A DNA stretch of 64,000 nt, taken from positions 11,077,014 to 11,141,013 of the forward strand of contig LS997562.1 in NCBI GenBank assembly GCA_000469685.2, given 5' to 3'. Shown here one piece after another: positions 40,872 through 54,834 of this stretch; within the stretch, counting starts at the first letter, position 1, and every line of letters begins with the position of its first letter. The notes below the pieces were generated by a model. The model made no database searches. It was given only the letters and a program-made list of their open reading frames with translations, and had not been told where the DNA came from. Position numbers and translations under genes: made by a program. Origin of the DNA: Haemonchus contortus. Taxonomy: Eukaryota > Nematoda > Chromadorea > Rhabditida > Trichostrongylidae.

Positions 40872-43800
40872 TAGAAAGCCAGCCTTTGAAGTCGCGTATG
40901 GTCGGCCCAAGCTCAAAAACTGGCTATCAGTTACCAGTACTACCACGTTGGGAATCTCGCAAGTGAATCAAAACGCTGAGTCCATAACCATGATCAATAA
41001 TCATCCAGTCTATCAAGAGTTCCGATAAAATGACTCATACGTAAATTACTGCCGGTCTATGACGCAATAGGTAAGGGCTACCAAGCCGATGACGGATTTA
41101 AGCTGTGGTTATCTAAGAATAGAAGCAATTTCGTACATTCTCAAGAAGTACTGCAAGTAAAAACATCCTAAAAGCACTGAAGTGGAATGAATATGCGCTG
41201 AAGCGGCGGTGTACTTGTGGTCCCGAACACGTAAGTACTTATACCAGTTATATACGTCATGTATGGCATTATTTTCGTACTCAAAACAGCGGCTAAACTG
41301 GGCGCGATTTTGTCACTTACTGTTTAGGAGCAAGTTTTTACTCTTTACTTTTTGGACCTGTTCTAAAAGTACCCATTTTGAGCGCACTACTTTTCAGTTT
41401 CATTACCAACTTTGAGGCCTACCATTTAGTAGGTTTTACTGTTTACCTTATACATCTATTTTGAGGGTTCCCATTGGGTGCATCTGTTCTAAAAGATGAA
41501 TGGTTCAAACAATCACTGACTTGGCAGTCGAAAGCCGACAGGGTTACATTAAGCCGATTTCCACCACCTTCTATTTCAATTGTATCGAATTCTTTGACAG
41601 AATCTCTTTGCTTTCCACAAATATAATCGATTTCTTCTCTCATCTCTTAGCCTCTGAATGACTACTTCAATAAAAGGAGTCGAGTCACGCGAGTCAGTCA
41701 ATCGTGAGTTGGATGACTTTAGGTTCTTCGTTTGATTGCCCTAATCAAATCGCTTTCATCAGACCTACTTATTCATTCAGAAACTAGTTTATCAGGGATA
41801 TCCAAATGTAGCGCTTCAACTTGGCACCTGCAAGCGGAGTCTCCATCTCAAGCCCCTGCTTATCTTCAAGCTGAGACATGTAGACGGAAATTTCCAATTA
41901 GGTCACTGTCGGCATTCACTCCTTTTCATAGCGTAATTCAAAGTACAGGCCTCCGCCTCCAGCTGATCGTCACCCCTGTGTGGCAGTTTGGATAATTCTT
42001 CCATATCCAGTGCTTAACAATAGAGCTCTTTGAGTCTTGATCAAGAATGGACTTAGTTTTCTTAATCTCTTCGAACCCGTCACTTCGTGAACTTGATTTT
42101 CGATTCTCGTACTTATTACCTACATTGGCCATGTCACTTCCGCTCGCTCATTCCCATAATAGACCAATGAACTTACCTATTTCCGCTTTTAGAAATATTC
42201 GTAGCCCAACATGTACCCGCCTGCTTCCCAACCTACTAGGAGGTACACATTCAAGAGACTATTTCTATTTATGGGTACCACGCGACAAACGGAAATGAAC
42301 ACAACACAACAGATTACGCTGTACACATATGCTTACTCGTTGTTCAGTGTACCACTCTATATGCCAGATCTCAATAGGCTATTGTTCTTCAATATTTCTC
42401 ATCCCTTTCTGGTTGCATAAGTGTTTTATAACATAATCCCGAACACCTCATTCAATTCTTCCCATACTTCTTCTCTTTCTAGGTGCTCCCAGAAAACTAG
42501 AAAACTCCCAAATCCTATGCTTTCCTCATGCCAATTCATTCAACATAATTCTTCTATTGCTTTACTCTTCTCAATAAAGCCCTATCGATGGAAATCATTC
42601 CTATAACAATTTTCCGCTAGAGCAGTGCACCTGTTCAAAAAGCCGATATTCCCTCGCATTTAGGAACTCGCATGTAGCTCCATAGGCTGTGGACTTTCAA
42701 GTGAAAGGAAGCCACTCTATTTTTTGGAAGTTTTTGCCTAATTTCACTTCAACTACACACGCTCCACATTAATGACACCCAATTACAATCACAACACAGT
42801 TAGCAGACAGTTAAGGGAAAGAAAGAATTGGAAAAAGGCAAAATCATGATTTCGCATGACCGAATGCTTATGTATAGCATCATTTCAACATGAACATTTC
42901 ATAACGCACGTTACACCATTGCAATTATTTTACCGTTCGCTCTTCGAAAATAGTAGGATGTTCTTAATGTGGTTTGAATCATTGATAACCATAATTACTA
43001 TAGAAACACCTCCTACTGTGGCTAAGTTAAAAATAGAAATCTTGTTTCTGAAGGAAGAAATCCTCTCTTCCTCTCCGAAAACATCAGATTTTTACGAAGA
43101 CAAATTCCACTTCTTAGACGACTTTTTTTTATTTTGCATTCAAGGAACTTATTACTAGTGCCTATGCTCCTTTTTTTCTTAACTCCGCCTGTACTTCACA
43201 GAAGGTGGGCGTGATCCGACATATCCCTCGAGTAATAATTAGTTCAAGGTTCTGTAAGATTTGTCCCTGACACAAAGGTAGAAGAGCTTGAATCTTTTTT
43301 TTTTCAGAAATTAGGTCTTATCAAAAGTAATTAGGGGATCATTCCCTGATGATTCAGTATGTATGGTAGTTGAGAAAAGTTGAAGCTAACATAAATGTTG
43401 GAAAACTCCGTGATGTAGTCTGATAGCCTAAATGCAGTACAAAACGCATCCGAACACAAAAGAAAAAAAAGTACCATTAATCTTGTGACATTTCAGAAAT
43501 CTTAACATCAAACGGCGGAAAGAAGGCAGAAATTCGATTTTACGAGTCAGATTGTTTTTAGAAGAATAGGTGTACGTACTCATCTCAACCTTAACCTCCA
43601 AAGGTTCATGTTACGTGATCTCCAAAAATTTTTGAGACCTTTCTGTCTGTTTTCCGCAAGGAATCCCGAAGCACTATGGAAAGCTGGACTTTCTTTTCAA
43701 TATCGTCGATAAATATACATTTTTTTGTACTCCTGATGTCGTCCTTGTCGCTACTTGAATGACCACTTTACTAGCCAGTTTTGAGAAAATAAGTGATGGA

Positions 43801-45075
43801 AAACTTCCTTATACTACATTCTTGCAGTGAATGGTGACGAGGGAAACGCCAGTAAGTAATCAAATGCTTCGGTCCCTCTGTGGATGCCGAACAAACCGAG
43901 TGGACGACAAAGACGTCATCGTCGTTGAAGACTACCGTAACACGGTAAGATTTCCTTGCATCCACCTTCCGAGCCAGAAACTACAACCAACGCAGGCTGC
44001 CTCATTAGGAGAGCACTTCAATATCTTGTCAAAAGGGTAGAAAACCTATTTTATAGGTTTATAGGGGAACTGATTCCTTTTTTGGAGAAGCGGAGATCAA
44101 TATCCCGTCTTACAACCCGAAATCGACTTATACTTCAGAACCACTACAACTTGCCTGCTGATCGTGCAATGGAAAGACACCTCTCATCAATCCTTGCCAA
44201 ATTTATTACCGGCCAAATACATGCTGAAAATAAAGCTGTCGATAGTGAACGGATCTCAATTTGACTAATGGGCCCCACATTTGAAGATATTGGGCCCAGG
44301 GTACAACTGTGAGGAGATACTACCCGTTTCTGTTAGCTTGCGATGGAAAGGCATACAGTGGTCACTTCTCACCCAGGTTTGATCCACGACGGGTAATCTA
44401 CCTAGTAAAAAGAGGACTTCAGCATTACTAAGAAGATCTTGTCTAGTGTGAACCCTATTCTGAAATCAGTTGGTACTCCAGCTTCATAAGAAATCCATTT
44501 AGGTATTCCTGTATACTTCAAATAAAGTTCTCAGTCGTTCACTAGTCGGAGCTTTGCTCACGTCATTGGAAAAAATGAACTTGAAGCTGGTCCAGGCAGC
44601 GATGATCAGCCCGAGCCAAGAGATCCTCAAGGTTGGTCTTTTCTGAATTCCTACAGTATTATTGTTTTGGAAGAGCTGTGACCATTGTCGCTGTTATAAT
44701 ACTACACATAAGGCCCGGTCTTCAAAACCCACGTTCAAATCTCCCTCCCAACATTTCTCCCATCGTTCCAGAGTCAACTAGCTAGAAAAGAGTACAATCA
44801 CTCGTACTTGCATTGCCCCACCCCTTTTCCAAACTTCATGTCTAAACCACGTAGATATTCAAGTGTTCTCCTGATACTGACAATGAGATGTCGAAGTATG
44901 ATAACCCTTCAAAAGTAGTTGATCGACGATAAACCCCTTACATTTCACATTGTCAATTTGGTGAAATGGACCGTAGCAGTACTCCCAACAGAGAAAGAAG
45001 TTCTACCAAGTTCATTTCACCGACATAAATACAGTTCTCTTGAAAAATTAGGTTTTTTTCATTAAGCCCGAAAAG
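40872..45075. other. Long AT-rich intergenic stretch, no gene supported
   Basis: Only short ORFs occur, none with recognised motifs or consistent splice context. A plus-strand frame at 43831-44264 has two overlapping readings but nothing to identify it. No tRNA-like or rRNA sequence was seen. Confidence 0.5.
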
Positions 45076-46067
45076 ATGCCGATTCCAGAAATCAGCAATT
45101 CTCAAGAAAGTCGGACGCCAGAAGGAAGTATGCCTGATATCCCTATGGCGTGGAGACGATTCATTCAAACATGTTCACAATGCAGCCACACGATTTTGCA
45201 GAGAGTACGCCTTTGTTCTGGGTGAGTGAAGTAATCGTTGGGGTCGATGCAAATGAAAAATTAGGGGGAGAAATTCAGTAAAAGGCAGAGAGTAGAAGTA
45301 ACTAATCTGAGCGCGCAACACATAAATTTCTCAAAAAGTCCTCCCATGAGTCCTATGAGTTGACATCACAAGAAAATCGCCGAAATCTTAGTGGCAACCA
45401 TTTCTCTTCCAGTGGTGGTAACCAGTACGTCGACCTTATCGTGGATACTTTCAGATGTCGACATTGCTATGACAGAGTCCACGAAATCAACACGAAAGGA
45501 AGCGGAGCTGTGGATACCGTGAGTTCACATCACTTTGGAACTTTCTCAATTTTGAATTTGTTATCACGAGGAAGAAGAGAGAGAGATTCTTACGGTGTTC
45601 TGATAGAAGCTCCGGCGACCAGATTTGAGTTGCGCGCAGGAATCAGTGACTGGGTCGGTCACTGAGGCACTCAGGAGCTCCCACCCATGCCCTCGACCAT
45701 ATGCTTCAGAAAGCGCAATGACAATAAACGTAATGATTTCAGAACACCGGCATCAATACCAACTACAACGATCACTCCCGCAGATAACGTCGGAAACGCA
45801 GAGCCCATCACCATCGAGCAACCACCCAATTTAGAAGAAGAGATTCCGGCTCCAGCTGGTGATGTCGATCCAGCTGTAATTTTGCCCAATGTTGTACAAG
45901 ATCCTGAAGATGTTATTCTTGTTCGAGAAAGTTCTACGGCTGACACTGTGCCCGTAGGTGATACGGTTGATCGCATGACTCCACCAAATCACGAGTTACC
46001 TGAATTACAGGCTCCTGAAGCAATAGGAAACCACGCACCTGCACCTCCTGCTACCAATGGCGTCTGA
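45076..46067 (+). CDS. Small four-cysteine (zinc-ribbon-like) protein with acidic, proline-rich tail
   Basis: Three exons fit in phase: 45076-45221, 45413-45518 and 45675-46067, giving 214 aa. The splice sites are GG|GTGAGTG, TTCCAG, ACC|GTGAGTT and ACTCAG. Two CxxC pairs, TCSQCSHT in exon 1 and RCRHCYDR in exon 2, about 32 residues apart, could bind one zinc ion. The exon 2 joint gives CSGGGNQYVDLIVDTF. Exon 3 is disordered in character: a basic start (FRKRNDNKRND), then E/P/A/T-rich sequence (ITIEQPPNLEEEIPAPAGD) to the end at ATNGV. I do not recognise the family. The start choice is the first ATG and could be wrong. Confidence 0.6.
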
Positions 46068-48852
46068 AACCTTTTCTCTACTACTTCGCTTACATTTTCT
46101 TTCGCTCTGTTCACTCCTTTCTTTTGTGCCAATATCTAACCGTCTACCTTTTTCATTTGAATGATCCAGGACTTTCATCCAAGAAAACTTGTGAGTACTT
46201 TTTTTTGCATTGTGTATAGGATACAGGATTACCTCTGTGAGCGTTGGCTAACCTGCGAGTAACTTTGAGATTGACTTTGTATTACTATATTCCGAAAATT
46301 ATGTCAGATTCCCGAAAGGCAGAGATCGCATAATACAAAATGGATGTTGACGACGCGCTCAGAAATAGGCACAAGTCAGCCGTAAAAGTGTCAGTTCAGA
46401 CAACCTCCTAGTCGACCCTACAAATACCGTAGTCTACCATCAATAACTACAAAATCGTCAACTCTAGATAGATTTAAATTTAGCAGATGAGTATTTGAGA
46501 TCTCGAAAGTTTCTGTCTTCAGCATTTCTGCAGCGATCTCTGCCTTTCACCTGAGCGATTCCATATATTTATATGAAACTGTCAAGTTCTGAATTACCCT
46601 TTCGCGCTGAGGCTCTCCGAATCTCATTTGTTGTGTGCTAGGTATCCCACTACATAAGCATGAAGTGATATTCAGAAAGCCCCTACTCAGAACGGCAATA
46701 CAGTCGTGTATACCTCCAAATAATCGTGAAATGATGTATAAAATGTTCTAAATTTATATATCGTTTGATTACTCTGTTTGGTGATTTGACACTCTTTATC
46801 GATTACCTATTGTCTGGTATTTTCAGCGATGATCAGAATGATTTGCTTTTTTTGGAAGTAAATCTTTTAGCAAATAAGCCAGTGGTTATCGAGTCTGTGC
46901 TTCAAAGGTGGTCGGTGAAGAAAAGGGAACAGACAGCCTATAACTAATCTTGAAGACCGAACACGAGATTGAACATGCAACAGGTTCTAATTCACCGGCA
47001 AAATGATCTTTGAGGTCCCAGCACATGATCACATGTACAAAAGAAAATACTCGAAAGGAATGTAACACGTGGATATTGAAGATATTTAGTCGAATATGGA
47101 CTGAAAAGACTGCTCACCTGGTGGGCATCATAGTTCCTCCGGTTGGCTTTTGCTAACTCCGTTCAAGTTTCCCATAACGCTCCACCGCTCCTTCAAACAT
47201 TGAAAAAAGATCAATGTCCAATCTGCTCCATAACAAAAACTCGAAAAACCTGGTGGCGTTAAGTACTATCTATGAAATAACTCTCATAATTGGCCTGTGC
47301 TGTAGCTCGCGCTCTCAAGTAAACAACCAAGGAACACGACGAGCTGGGCTCGAGTTCCCATCACCAGCTTGTAAGCTTTGGACGTTACCCTGCACTACTT
47401 AGCTATCCATTTATGCCAGATATGATTTCACATTCCGTTGCTACTATCCAGACACTTTTAGCTTACGTCAGCGCCAGTTTTTAGGGTACCTCGCGAATCT
47501 GTTCAAAGCAAGCGCGTTGAGTAGGATGTAAATCACAAAACTTGACCTTCAAAAAACAGACTTCTCCAACAAGATCCACTAAACGCTATACGCACTATGA
47601 AACCATGAAACATGGAAAAGATTCTTCCCCTAGAGAGCGTCTAATATGTGAAGATCCTAAATTTTAAACTTTCACGTCAAGTGTTATTTCATAGGGAAAT
47701 TGATTTTCGTAACATCAGGGCAAACAGGATAACGTCCAATTCTGAGCAGATACAACTTCCCAGACATATTTCCAAAAAACTATTCTGACTGCAGGCACTG
47801 TTAATAAAGTATGCGGTCAAATTTCTAAATTTATTTTGTTGATTATGTCATTAGGGCATTTCAACAGGCATGACGCGCTGAATAAATAAAGATATTTAAA
47901 TGTGAAGATAAACACACAAGGAAACACCAGAGAAGCAAAGCTTTTTTGCAGATTTATTCAATAAAAATTCTTATTACTCTGAATTCACTTAATAAAGTCA
48001 ATAGTTCGAGCAGTAAATGCAACATGAATCGAAAGGCTTAAAGACTTCGTAGAACGCTGTCAGTCGATTTTCCAGTCATCGCAATGCCTAACAGATCCAT
48101 GAGCACAGACGTAATGCCTAAGCTTGACATCGATTTGAAAAAAAAAAAAACCCCTTATACAGAACAATTGATACCATCAAATGCAGTAAAAAGGAGCATG
48201 AACATCGTTACTGATACAAAATGAGAAAGGGAATCAGCATGCATAAACTAGGAACACTACTTTACGACACTACTTCATCTATTTACACTCGCTACGAAAA
48301 GAATTTGAGCCGCAAATTGTCTAACAACGTGACTTTTTACGGTCTTCGTCGTGATAGGTAGGGAGAGGAATGCCTGAAATAGCACCAAATATATTGTTGA
48401 TGTATTATTGTCGTATTCAGCATATCCAAAAATCAAATCAACTGTCGCATTGTGATTTCTCGTCCACCCAGTTAAAATAGACCTCCTTTGCTCTACCCTC
48501 CTCGGATCTTTCGTACCACCCAGCTGAGAAAATGCTCGATGGCGTTTCCTGCACTACAGTATACATTGCCTCTTCATACAGGTAAAGGCTACGAGCGAGT
48601 GGCCCTGACATTTCAATGATAGATTTGGTACTTTAGAAAATTACGCTGAAGCTTCTTTGTACTTTGTTAATTTGTTGAAAACTCGTCTTAATGTGATCCA
48701 ATGAGACTATCACAGTAGAAACTGTTTGTTAATGATCACAAAGAAACCACAATTAGTTATCACAGAAGAAAAACGAATGCTAGGTTATCACATTACAAGT
48801 TAGGTTATTATTACAAGAAAAACAACAGACCGATGATGCAAATAAAACGAAC
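46068..48852. other. Intergenic, no gene seen
   Basis: AT-rich spacer between the four-cysteine gene and the 3' end of the innexin gene. No supported ORF, repeat or RNA gene. Confidence 0.5.
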
Positions 48853-51800
48853 TCAAGCCGTATGTAAGCTTAATGAACTGGCTCGCGTTGAACGGCAATC
48901 TACATTGTACGAACCCGAATAACATGTCTCGCTGAACGGTACGCTCCACTCGTCATCGCTGTCTACCTTCATCGCAGCACCACGTTCATGTGCGTATTTA
49001 GTCCACACTCGTTGTACAACATCTCGACATGCCAACGATCCCGCTTTGTTGGTCATGAAACGCGTCAGAAGAACGCCATCGGCGCCCATGAACTAGAAAC
49101 CATTCATACAGAAAATGACATTCGGAAAGTCAAGTCTGAAATGAATCACTGGAAAGTAATCTGGATATAAAACTCACCCCATGAACAAATTTGCTAGCCA
49201 AACCATGTTTGTCATTGAGAAGCAACTCGTCATCTTTCTCCTTAACATTATGTAAGTAACCAACAAAATCGAAGAAAAAAAAAACGAAAAAATCGGATCA
49301 AACTTTGGGGGGCAAAACTATCCGAGACAGGCACTGCTTACAACTTTAATGACTCATACTGGCAAGAAGGATTCATGTCTAGATTTCCTTCACATTATGC
49401 TAGCCCTTCCCCGACCTCAAAATTCCCTTTTCGCCTGTACTGCATCTCTGTTAGACACCTATTCATTCATTGTTAGACATTCATCCAAACTTTTGTCTCG
49501 GAAAGGCGCCTATTCAGGAAATCAACTCTCATAAAAACTCACCCTAAGATAGGTTAGAATCGTATCTTCTCTCTGTGATTTGTTCATGATTGAGCCCACG
49601 AACATCACGATGTTGACCATAGTAATCATTATCAGCTGGCAACAAAGGATGAGCGTTTAGTATCAGGAAAGAAAATGAGGGGAACCTACTAGCATGATCC
49701 AGAACCACAAGAACAGGAAGAGTTTTTCATTGATGTAGTTCAATGGAATCATACACTGAGTTGAGCTTGTGTGCACGTTATTGTTCTCCACCATCTGAAA
49801 AACACTTTATAAGAGGCACAATTATATTGCTATATTTACGAGAGCATATGGATTTCGAGATGAGTAAACAATCAATACTAGATCCTACACTAGATAACCT
49901 CAGTACTGTGACCCTTCTCGTCTGGTTGTAATGAGTAAAGCACATCCTGTCCACGAACGACATTGGCTCGAGCTAAACCCTCCACAAGTGGCCCTCCCTA
50001 ATGAGAAATGCGTTCAGTGGGTTGAGCTGGGATATTACTAATAAATATATAAAGGTGGTGAGTTATAGGCAAAAATGTGGCTTTGGAAGGGATTCGAAAC
50101 TGTATTGAGTTGTACTTCAGGCCACCGTACTCCTTATCTCTTTCACTCGACTTGCCGTTACTAATAATTACCGGTTCGCTACCTCTGCGGCATCAACATT
50201 TCTCAAAAAACCATAACATGGATGCGTCTTGAAAAGGGCGTTACCTTTTATGTTCTACGCGGAGTATCCGGAAATGCGAAACGCATTCCAGTAATGAAGT
50301 TCATGAAAGACAGTTAGGTTGCAAAGCTTACCCTGGTGTAATTACAGAAGACTTCGAGAGGGAAGTAAGGGAACTGAGCCATACCACCATGATGCGGAAT
50401 TCGAACTCCGCCAATCATTCGTGGAAATGCTTTTTTCGTCAGAAAAGCCAGCATCATCTGAAGAAACACCGTTAATGAGATGTTATTAATGTTATTCGAA
50501 TATAATTAAGCTGACCCGAAGACCCCAACGCATATCGGGAAAGCCAAGGAAGTACGTGGTAAGGTAGAGCTGCAGAATTGCGTTCATGAGGTACAGAAAT
50601 TTTGTAATTCCATAAAAAACAGTCGCGACTGCTGGCATGCGGAATACGGAGGAGATGACACCTCGCTGGAATATGCGAAACGACTTTTAGAATGGATAGT
50701 GCTTATACGATGAAATCACGAATTATTTGAGTTTAAGACGGAAAAAGATTACTGTAAATGGTTGCATGGGACCGCTGGCTTTTATGCAGCCGTCTTCTAC
50801 TACCTACTATTAGCCTATATAGAAACCACAAAGTGTCGACATACGCGAGCGATTTTTCTGTAGTAGAAGTAGCTAAATATGTAATCCGCGATATTACTCA
50901 ATTTTGAGGAACGATTACTCGAACGCTTCTCAGCATTCAGCTCTGAGCATTCCGTTACCACCATAGACATGTCGATATCTAAACAGTGATCATTTTGGAA
51001 GGCTGTCGTGAAATCATGAGAAAATATGATCCTTACAGAGGTAGGATTGTATGTAGACCCAGAAAAAGTCAGGCACCATGAAGCATAACAACTGAAAGGC
51101 GAAGAAGAACGGGACCCACTAAAAATGGTGAAATATTCCAATCAAACCCAACAACTTCAAGAATCAAAGCAATTCTTCCACTAAAAAGACGAAATAAAAA
51201 CAAAAAAAATTAAAGGGCAAAATTATCCCAAACAATACAACCTGATAATATTTGATGGAAATATAGTTGGTGTTTGACGAATCTCGTCCATTCAAATACG
51301 GTGTGGTTCTATTCATGCCGAGTTCATAACGATAAGTACCTTGCATGAAGCAGTAATCGAGTATGTAGGCTTGCCAAGTGCGAACCTCTGAGAAGGCAAT
51401 ACTTATATGGATCGAAATCGAAAAAGAGAAATGTATGAATTACGGAGACGGGGGTTCAGAAAGTAGAGATATTCAGGTACAAGTTCTGATTAGACGTTCA
51501 ACTGCAGTACCAGCAAACCTAGCATCGCTTATTCTACTTTCTACGCCTTTTTCTACCATTTTTATACACTGTGCTTGATCAGAGCAGCTCGAATCTTTAA
51601 AATACCATAATACCCATCATTTCAGTGCATGAAGTCTTTGACTGCGTAAGAAAAGTAAGATTTGAACGACTACATGGAAGGAAGGACAACGGGTGACCAC
51701 AGAAAATCTACCCTTTTACTGTACAAATTTGTCCAACCCCTTCCTGATATTTTCGAAGATTACTTTGACCCCAAGAATGCAACCCTGACGGTTAAGATCG

Positions 51801-52229
51801 TCTAGCTAGTTGTACTTCGAAACTACAAATGCTTGGTGTCTTCCCTAAAAGACTAAAAATCACATATGACAAAAAAGGAAACAATGAAAAATAACGCACT
51901 ATCATAATCAGCTGAAATGAAGCAGTCGATGGGATTTCCAAAGTGTTGCTTTGCGCCAACGAGTAACGCAAAGATGCAAAGAACGTAGACTGAAAAGAAT
52001 AAGTAATTCTGCATTGACAACTCACTATACAGTAGAAAAGCTGTGAAAGTCGTCTACAGACACGGTTCTGTGACTTCAGCTAGTCACTTAGCGACAGCCT
52101 GTTTAATAATATTCTTCACATACCTGTCACGTAATAATGCAGGCGATCCACATAATCTTCCAGCGGTTGCTTTCGATTGTTTTTACGACCTTTGAAGATG
52201 TCATCGAGCAGTGGAATATTAAGGAACAT
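48853..52229 (-). CDS. Innexin gap-junction channel protein
   Basis: Eleven exons join in phase: 52124-52229, 51900-51989, 51242-51387, 51037-51118, 50845-51002, 50516-50665, 50332-50457, 49690-49794, 49543-49635, 49178-49240 and 48853-49092, giving 452 aa. The N-terminus has DYVDRLHYYVT, then TM1 (VYVLCIFALLVGAKQHFG). Loop 1 has two cysteines (IDCF and LDYCFMQGTY). The innexin signature YYQWVPF spans an exon joint before TM2. TM3 is FYGITKFLYLMNAILQL. Loop 2 has two cysteines (EVFCNY and STQCMIPLNYINEK) and TM4 is FLFLWFWIMLLIMITMV. The C-terminal part has GADGVLLTRFMTNKAG. Six or eight such subunits form channels between cells. The segment before loop 2 (GGVRIPHHGGMAQ) looks unusual. The start follows a TTTTCAG acceptor by 12 bp, which suits trans-splicing. 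Confidence 0.93.
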
Positions 52230-54834
52230 CGCGATTATTTGCTGAAAATTCTAAATCGCTACTTGGCCAACGGATGTTTGACGATCTGAAAGTATCGGAA
52301 AAGCTTAGAAGAGATTTTGTTACAATTTTTGTCAAATGATTCAAAAAAATCAACACCTTTACTGGCATTGACAAGAGAAAAGGCTCTGGCCACGAGAGTA
52401 AGGGCATTAATAAGTTCAGACGGATACAAAGGTTCTACATGAAGTACTATTACTGTACTACTACGGTAAATTTTACTGGCATGAACCAAGACACGCGATC
52501 TCTCATGAAATGGCCTGACATTGAACAGTACAAGTCTTCGCCAGTCTTATGCGGAAGGATCAACGAAAGTTAATTTGATATTTTCAACGTGATAATCAAC
52601 AATTCATAGTTTTATACTCTGGCCAGTGAAAGAAGCCCTAGAAATTTCTTTATGGAAGCAATAGAACATTCAGAACTAGGCGGAATCTCTACATATTAGT
52701 ATCATGACTTTGTTTGAAGAGCTTCCCTTCCGTAATGGAATAATGTACTTATTGCACAAACCGAATAATCGAGCAATGGAGACTGGATCTCACGAAAGGA
52801 CTGGGAATTTTCCAGAAATCCCGTTAGCAAACGCGAAAAAGCGCCAACGTCGTGTAGAACAGTTTCTACTTCAGAAAGCTCAATTACATGGTTCACGATC
52901 ACATAGCAATTTTTAAAGCACCAACGCAAAAGTTCCCGGAACCATGCCTATATTACTGAGAAAGGATGGCAGTTACAGTACAGTAGGATGTCTAGAACAA
53001 CTAAAATCTGCCCATGCCTATCAAACGCGCAGATTGGACTCGGGATAAAGTGAAAGATCCAAGAAAAACTTTATGAACAGCCATAAAGAATGAAGAAGCC
53101 TATTTATAGGATATTTAGTGCCGCCCAAACTCGAAAGATCAGCAACTGAAGTCCGCAATTTTTTGCACAGCTGGGTTACGGTAGCCGCGCGAGCGGTCAA
53201 CGGATACCGCAGGAAGTTCGGTGCGTCATCGGTTGAGCGACAGAGTTCCAGGAAGCTACCGTTCACAGAGGAAAAGGGGAACTTAACGTCTCCCTTTTCT
53301 TTTTTTTCTTCTTTTCTCATTAATGGTTGGGTCTCCTTGAATTTATCGAGACATTTTGGTAGGGAAAAACTTATCTTCTTTTTGGAATTTTGTTTGCTAA
53401 GCACAAAGTAGTACTTTGAGAACCGCATCTTACTATCTACCCGTCCCGCTGTATCAGCTTTCCATTCTAAGCCACAGTTGGTTGGCAGATGCTTAGACCG
53501 ATTAAGCTCTCAAGTGCAGAACTTCAGTTTATTAATCCAGTTTCATTGATGACATCTCCACTTTTTCTTCTTTATGAACGCAAAAAAAATGTGATGGTAG
53601 TGATTTACTACAAATTTCCTTAATGTCGTGACTGGAAGGAGTCCGCCTAACCCCATGGAGGGAGGCACTAGTGATCTCTCAACTGTACGGCCTCGTTTTA
53701 CATAAATGAAAAGATTATTTCCTTCTTGGGCTTCTGCTTCCACTAAGAGTTCAGCAATGAAGTCATCGTGAGTACTTTTATTTTGGTTTTTTGTTATAAC
53801 TCTCAAACTATAAATTCCGTTGAACAACTGAAAGCTCGGTGAATATGTAGTTGAGGTACCAGCGCCTTTTTGTGCCGTGCGTCTCTGACACCAGACGGCA
53901 GAGTGCATAGAGACCGCGCTAGAGCGTAGAGATGGTTTCCTCCACTTCTAAAAGTTAGGGGAGGAGCTCCGCGGTGGGAGAGTTGATTATCTCGTGCAAA
54001 AAGCTGGGATGGTTCAAGAATTGAACATCCAGTTGGTTCACTCACCCAGGAGCTCCTTCAGTGCTACTTAAAAGGGGAGGAACTCCGGGCTTGACTAGCA
54101 ATCTCGGACATTATTGGAACGTCTCTGAATGTGTAGATCGAACTGATGGGACTTAATAGTTCGAAGATCTAACGATCGATTTTGCCTTAAAGTTAAAATT
54201 TCATCTTCGCTTACCTTCTAAATTAGTTTGTATCCCTTTTAACCTTCTTTGGCTTATACAAACATACCTCCGTATCTTCCTCACACGCGTTCCTACGTCG
54301 TCATCTCAAAACCTTGTGTGAATCCCACGTACTTTAAAATGTTCTGCTTCTATGAGTATACCGTAATTTTCCAGTCTGGAAGCGAACCCCACGAAGATGA
54401 TTCGAAAGCAAAAACACAGGCAAAGTTTTAAGAGTTTCATTTCGTGTAAAAGTAGCATACATAGAGAGGTCGGAATGATAATAGCGAACAGACGGACTGT
54501 ATATTCGGCAGGCACCATTGACAGGAGATTATTATACAAACCCACAACAAGTTCGCTTCATGTGGACCCCCTCTACTTCTTAATATAACTCTGTACAAAT
54601 TGCTCAGAATGAAACTCGACCAGATTACAATTGCAATACAGCAACTGGACCAGATAGCTCAGAATCACAGCGGCAACTTCATATAGCAACGTAAAAAACT
54701 ATTTTCTTATTTACAATATTAATAATCAGATCTAACCCTATTCTTATAAACTCGTAATTGAACTGAAGGCAAGTGAATGAATTGAAATACCAGTGTACTT
54801 AATAAGTTGAACGAAAACAAAAAGAATCGTATGG
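52230..54834. other. Spacer between innexin and strumpellin genes, no gene supported
   Basis: Includes the innexin upstream region. Frames at 53021-53428 and 53543-53908 (minus) lack motifs and splice support. The strumpellin C-terminus could extend into the right edge (54.2-54.8 kb) through a small exon I could not identify. Confidence 0.45.

Noticed and set aside
49920..50010. Possible extra innexin exon (GGPLVEGLARANVVRGQDVL)
   Set aside because: It has an acceptor-like start, but the flanking innexin exons join in phase and in correct family order without it.
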